64,000 nucleotides of DNA from VXRN01 sp963664365 (lineage in GTDB: Bacteria; Chloroflexota; Dehalococcoidia; Lucifugimonadales; UBA1123). The notes under the pieces are model-generated. The model was not told where the DNA came from, did not search any database, and saw only the letters and a program-made list of their open reading frames with translations. Numbering within the stretch: the stretch's first letter is position 1; each line of letters opens with the position of its first letter. Where the stretch lies: the NCBI GenBank assembly GCA_963664365.1, contig OY761144.1, positions 744,001 to 808,000 on the forward strand, read 5' to 3'. Positions 61,942-64,000 of the stretch are shown in pieces. Both the position numbers and the translations under genes were made by a program.

Positions 61942-62289
61942 CTAAGCCCCTTCCACCCTAGCCCGCGCGCTGCTCACCTCCTCACGCAACGACGACAACA
62001 TCCGCTCCTCTTCGTCTTCAGAAAGTTCCATCTCGGCCATTGTCGAGGCGGCTTCGGACAGAAGCTGACGGTTCATCGCCTCGTAGTCCTGAGTCGATAG
62101 ATTTCCGAGCGCGTGGTCAAGCTCCGCGCCGGCGAGTCCTGCCGCCGCGGCCTCCCAACGCATCATAAGGTCGGCTTGCTCCGAACCCTCCTCGTACTCG
62201 AACTCGCTTCGCTTGGGGCCAAAGACGAACGGCCACAGAATGAAGGCTGCGGGCGCCAGGGTTAGCAGTATGGCTACGAAGACCAGCAT
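61942..62289 (-). CDS. CcmI-like cytochrome c maturation protein
   Basis: 115 residues. An N-terminal membrane anchor (MLVFVAILLTLAPAAFILWP) and an acidic helical cytoplasmic or periplasmic tail with EEERMLSSLREEV. It begins exactly at the base after the ccmF stop, the usual ccmFGHI order. The short length fits the N-terminal helix-and-coiled-coil part of CcmI, without the TPR region. Confidence 0.65.
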   Translation of the reverse strand: MLVFVAILLTLAPAAFILWPFVFGPKRSEFEYEEGSEQADLMMRWEAAAAGLAGAELDHALGNLSTQDYEAMNRQLLSEAASTMAEMELSEDEEERMLSSLREEVSSARARVEGA

Positions 62290-64000
62290 CTACACCCCGG
62301 CGGCCTGCGCGCCGGCCGGCAGTCTCACCTCCGCCGGTTCCGGCCTGCGCCTGGGGGACAGCGCGAGCAGAGTCCCTAGAACCATCACCGGACCCGATGC
62401 CCACATCCACCAGACCATCGGGTTGATCAGCACCCTGAACACCGCCTGCCCTCCGTCGGCGAACTCGGATGGGACGATGTAGAAGTCCTCTATCGGAGCG
62501 CTGTGTATCGCGCCTTGTGTGGAGGCTATCCTGAAGGATGGATAGTCCGCCCTCATCGGCTCCATCGTGCCGAGGTAGCGGTCTCCCTTGTACACCTCGA
62601 ACTGGGCGTACTCCTCGATGCGGTCCGGAAACGCGGCCTGGCTCGAACCTTTGTAGGTGAAGGTGTACTCGCCGAGCGACTTCGTATCTCCCGGCGCCAT
62701 CACGAAGTCCCGCTTGACGCTGTAGAATGACGACGCGATAGCCCCCGCGCTCAGCATGATGATCGCGAGGTGTACCACGTAGCCGCCGTACCTCGGCCTG
62801 TTTGCGGACAGCAGCCTGACGAACGCGAGATGGTACGGCTCTCCCCGCCGATGACGCGCGCGCGTTCCCCTTCCCCACTCGTGCAGAATGACGGTCACGA
62901 CTGCGGCGCAGGTCATGAACGCGATCAGCGCCACAGGCTGCCTCACTCCCAGTACGGCCAGCACGACCCCGGCGACCGCCGCGACTCCGAGCGGGTAGCG
63001 CAGCGTCCTGAGCGCGTTTCTAGGAGTTGCCCTTCTCCACGGCAACACAGGCCCGACGCCCATCAGCATGACGATCACCAACAGCATCGGCCCGTTGACC
63101 CGGTCGAAGAAGGGCCTGCCGACGGTCACGACGGTATCGCTGGCGGCCTCTGAGAATATCGGGAATATCGTTCCCCAGAGTGTCGCGAACGCGACGGTCA
63201 GAAACAGCACGTTCTGGGCCAGGAAGGCGCTCTCGCGGGACAGCATAGACTCCAGCCGGCCCCTGCTCCTGAGCGTGTTGGACTTCCAGATGAACAGCGC
63301 GGTCGAGGCGATCAGCGTCACGGCCATGAACGCCAGGAACAACCAGCCCATCGAGGACTGCGCGAACGAGTGGACCGACGGCACAGGTCCGCCCCGGTTG
63401 ATGAACATGCCAAGCTGCGCCATGGTGAAAGCGACGATGATTATCATCATGTTCCACATTCTGAACATGCCGCGCCGCTTCTGCACCATGATCGAATGAA
63501 CGAATGCCGTCATCGCGAGCCAGGGCATGAGAGCCGAGTTTTCCACCGGGTCCCAGGCCCAGTATCCGCCCCAGCCGAGTATCGTGTATGCCCACCACGA
63601 ACCGAGCATCAGCCCGACCGTCAGGATGAGCCAGGAGATCATCCCCCAAAGCCGTCCCTGGTCCACCCATTCGTCGCTGCCGCCCTTGCCCGCGACCATC
63701 GCGCCGATCGCTATGGCGAACGGTATGGCGACCGACACCAGCCCCGCCATCTGCAACGGCGGGTGTATGAACATGCCGAAGTGGACGAGCAGCGGGTTGA
63801 TCCCCTGGCCGTCCATCGGGACGGTCTCCAGCCTCGCCAGCGGGTGGGCGAGGAACAGCATCACCCCCAGCAGGAACGCCAACACCAGCGCGGCGATTCC
63901 GGTCGCGTATGGCGCGGTGTACGGCAGATTCTTGCGGATGGCGGCGATTGCGAAAACGACCATGATCGAAAAGATGACGGCGAGGTACAGCATCGACCCG
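62290..64000 (-). CDS. ccmF: Cytochrome c-type biogenesis protein CcmF, 5' end missing
   Basis: 570 visible residues, open to the right edge; the first in-frame ATG at 63993 is inside the protein, because CcmF normally runs to about 650 residues. Many membrane helices. The haem-handling WWD motif reads WAYTILGWGGYWAWDPVENS, with conserved His residues in the flanking loops (HPPLQMAGL, VHSIMVQ). CcmF ligates haem to apocytochromes c. The downstream gene is CcmI-like. Confidence 0.93.
   Translation of the reverse strand, partial: GSMLYLAVIFSIMVVFAIAAIRKNLPYTAPYATGIAALVLAFLLGVMLFLAHPLARLETVPMDGQGINPLLVHFGMFIHPPLQMAGLVSVAIPFAIAIGAMVAGKGGSDEWVDQGRLWGMISWLILTVGLMLGSWWAYTILGWGGYWAWDPVENSALMPWLAMTAFVHSIMVQKRRGMFRMWNMMIIIVAFTMAQLGMFINRGGPVPSVHSFAQSSMGWLFLAFMAVTLIASTALFIWKSNTLRSRGRLESMLSRESAFLAQNVLFLTVAFATLWGTIFPIFSEAASDTVVTVGRPFFDRVNGPMLLVIVMLMGVGPVLPWRRATPRNALRTLRYPLGVAAVAGVVLAVLGVRQPVALIAFMTCAAVVTVILHEWGRGTRARHRRGEPYHLAFVRLLSANRPRYGGYVVHLAIIMLSAGAIASSFYSVKRDFVMAPGDTKSLGEYTFTYKGSSQAAFPDRIEEYAQFEVYKGDRYLGTMEPMRADYPSFRIASTQGAIHSAPIEDFYIVPSEFADGGQAVFRVLINPMVWWMWASGPVMVLGTLLALSPRRRPEPAEVRLPAGAQAAGV

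Overview
This 64 kb window is GC-rich, densely coded bacterial DNA. It most resembles a Chloroflexota genome, perhaps a Dehalococcoidia/SAR202-like lineage. The main clue is an ABC substrate-binding lipoprotein whose N-terminus is a long VPGETV/VVEKV repeat, a style I associate with Chloroflexota. Supporting clues are the Fe-S type PurF, a two-GAF histidine kinase with an Rcp1-like regulator, and a HerA-like ATPase paired with a HAS-barrel protein. This placement is inference. No rRNA, tRNA, CRISPR array, integrase or complete insertion sequence was seen.

Layout. 0-16.5 kb: housekeeping and metabolic genes. These are a sugar-type oxidoreductase with a cupin, a membrane-anchored SodC-like protein lacking one copper ligand, a MoxR/ChlI-type AAA ATPase, endonuclease III, a HEAT-repeat protein, an AcoX-like NAD kinase homologue, a histidine kinase/response regulator/EVE/TPR operon, a cytidylate kinase-like protein, a formamidase-family enzyme, two SDR epimerase-like enzymes and a histidine phosphatase. 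16.5-17.6 kb: a gene-poor stretch with a 51-residue Gly/Lys-rich gene between 25-bp inverted repeats, a strong hairpin, and copy A of a structured repeat. 17.6-21.8 kb: a three-gene operon of glycosyltransferase, radical SAM/SPASM protein and a WG-like-repeat/O-methyltransferase fusion, an apparently uncharacterised biosynthetic set. 21.9-30.4 kb: a sigma-70 factor, an M14 peptidase, and an oligopeptide-type ABC importer without ATPase genes. 30.6-37.8 kb: a minus-strand purine run (purF, purN, purM, a small unknown gene, purH) followed by a glycosyltransferase, a rhomboid protease and bioY. 38-46.6 kb: a tandem pair of ketopantoate reductase-like genes with duplicated promoters, a small-protein/retropepsin-like pair, HerA-like ATPase plus HAS-barrel partner, nadD, an alpha/beta hydrolase and an HtrA-like lipoprotein protease.

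46.7-55.6 kb is a defence island. It is a type I restriction-modification system in order hsdR - toxin-antitoxin modules - hsdS - hsdM. The interior holds hicAB, a duplicated MNT nucleotidyltransferase (one copy without and one with a HEPN partner), a RelE/ParE-like pair and copy B of the structured repeat. 55.7-57.6 kb: a PLP histidine decarboxylase-like enzyme, an ACT-domain protein and a solitary HicB-like protein. 57.7-58.9 kb: a visibly AT-richer two-gene operon with its own promoters, encoding a Panacea/winged-helix-like protein and a proteasome/HslV-fold Ntn hydrolase that keeps the Thr1/Asp17/Lys33 catalytic set. This is the strongest candidate for an undescribed system. 59-64 kb: a PPOX-class flavin protein, a CehA/McbA-type metallohydrolase, and ccmI/ccmF-like cytochrome c maturation genes running off the right edge.
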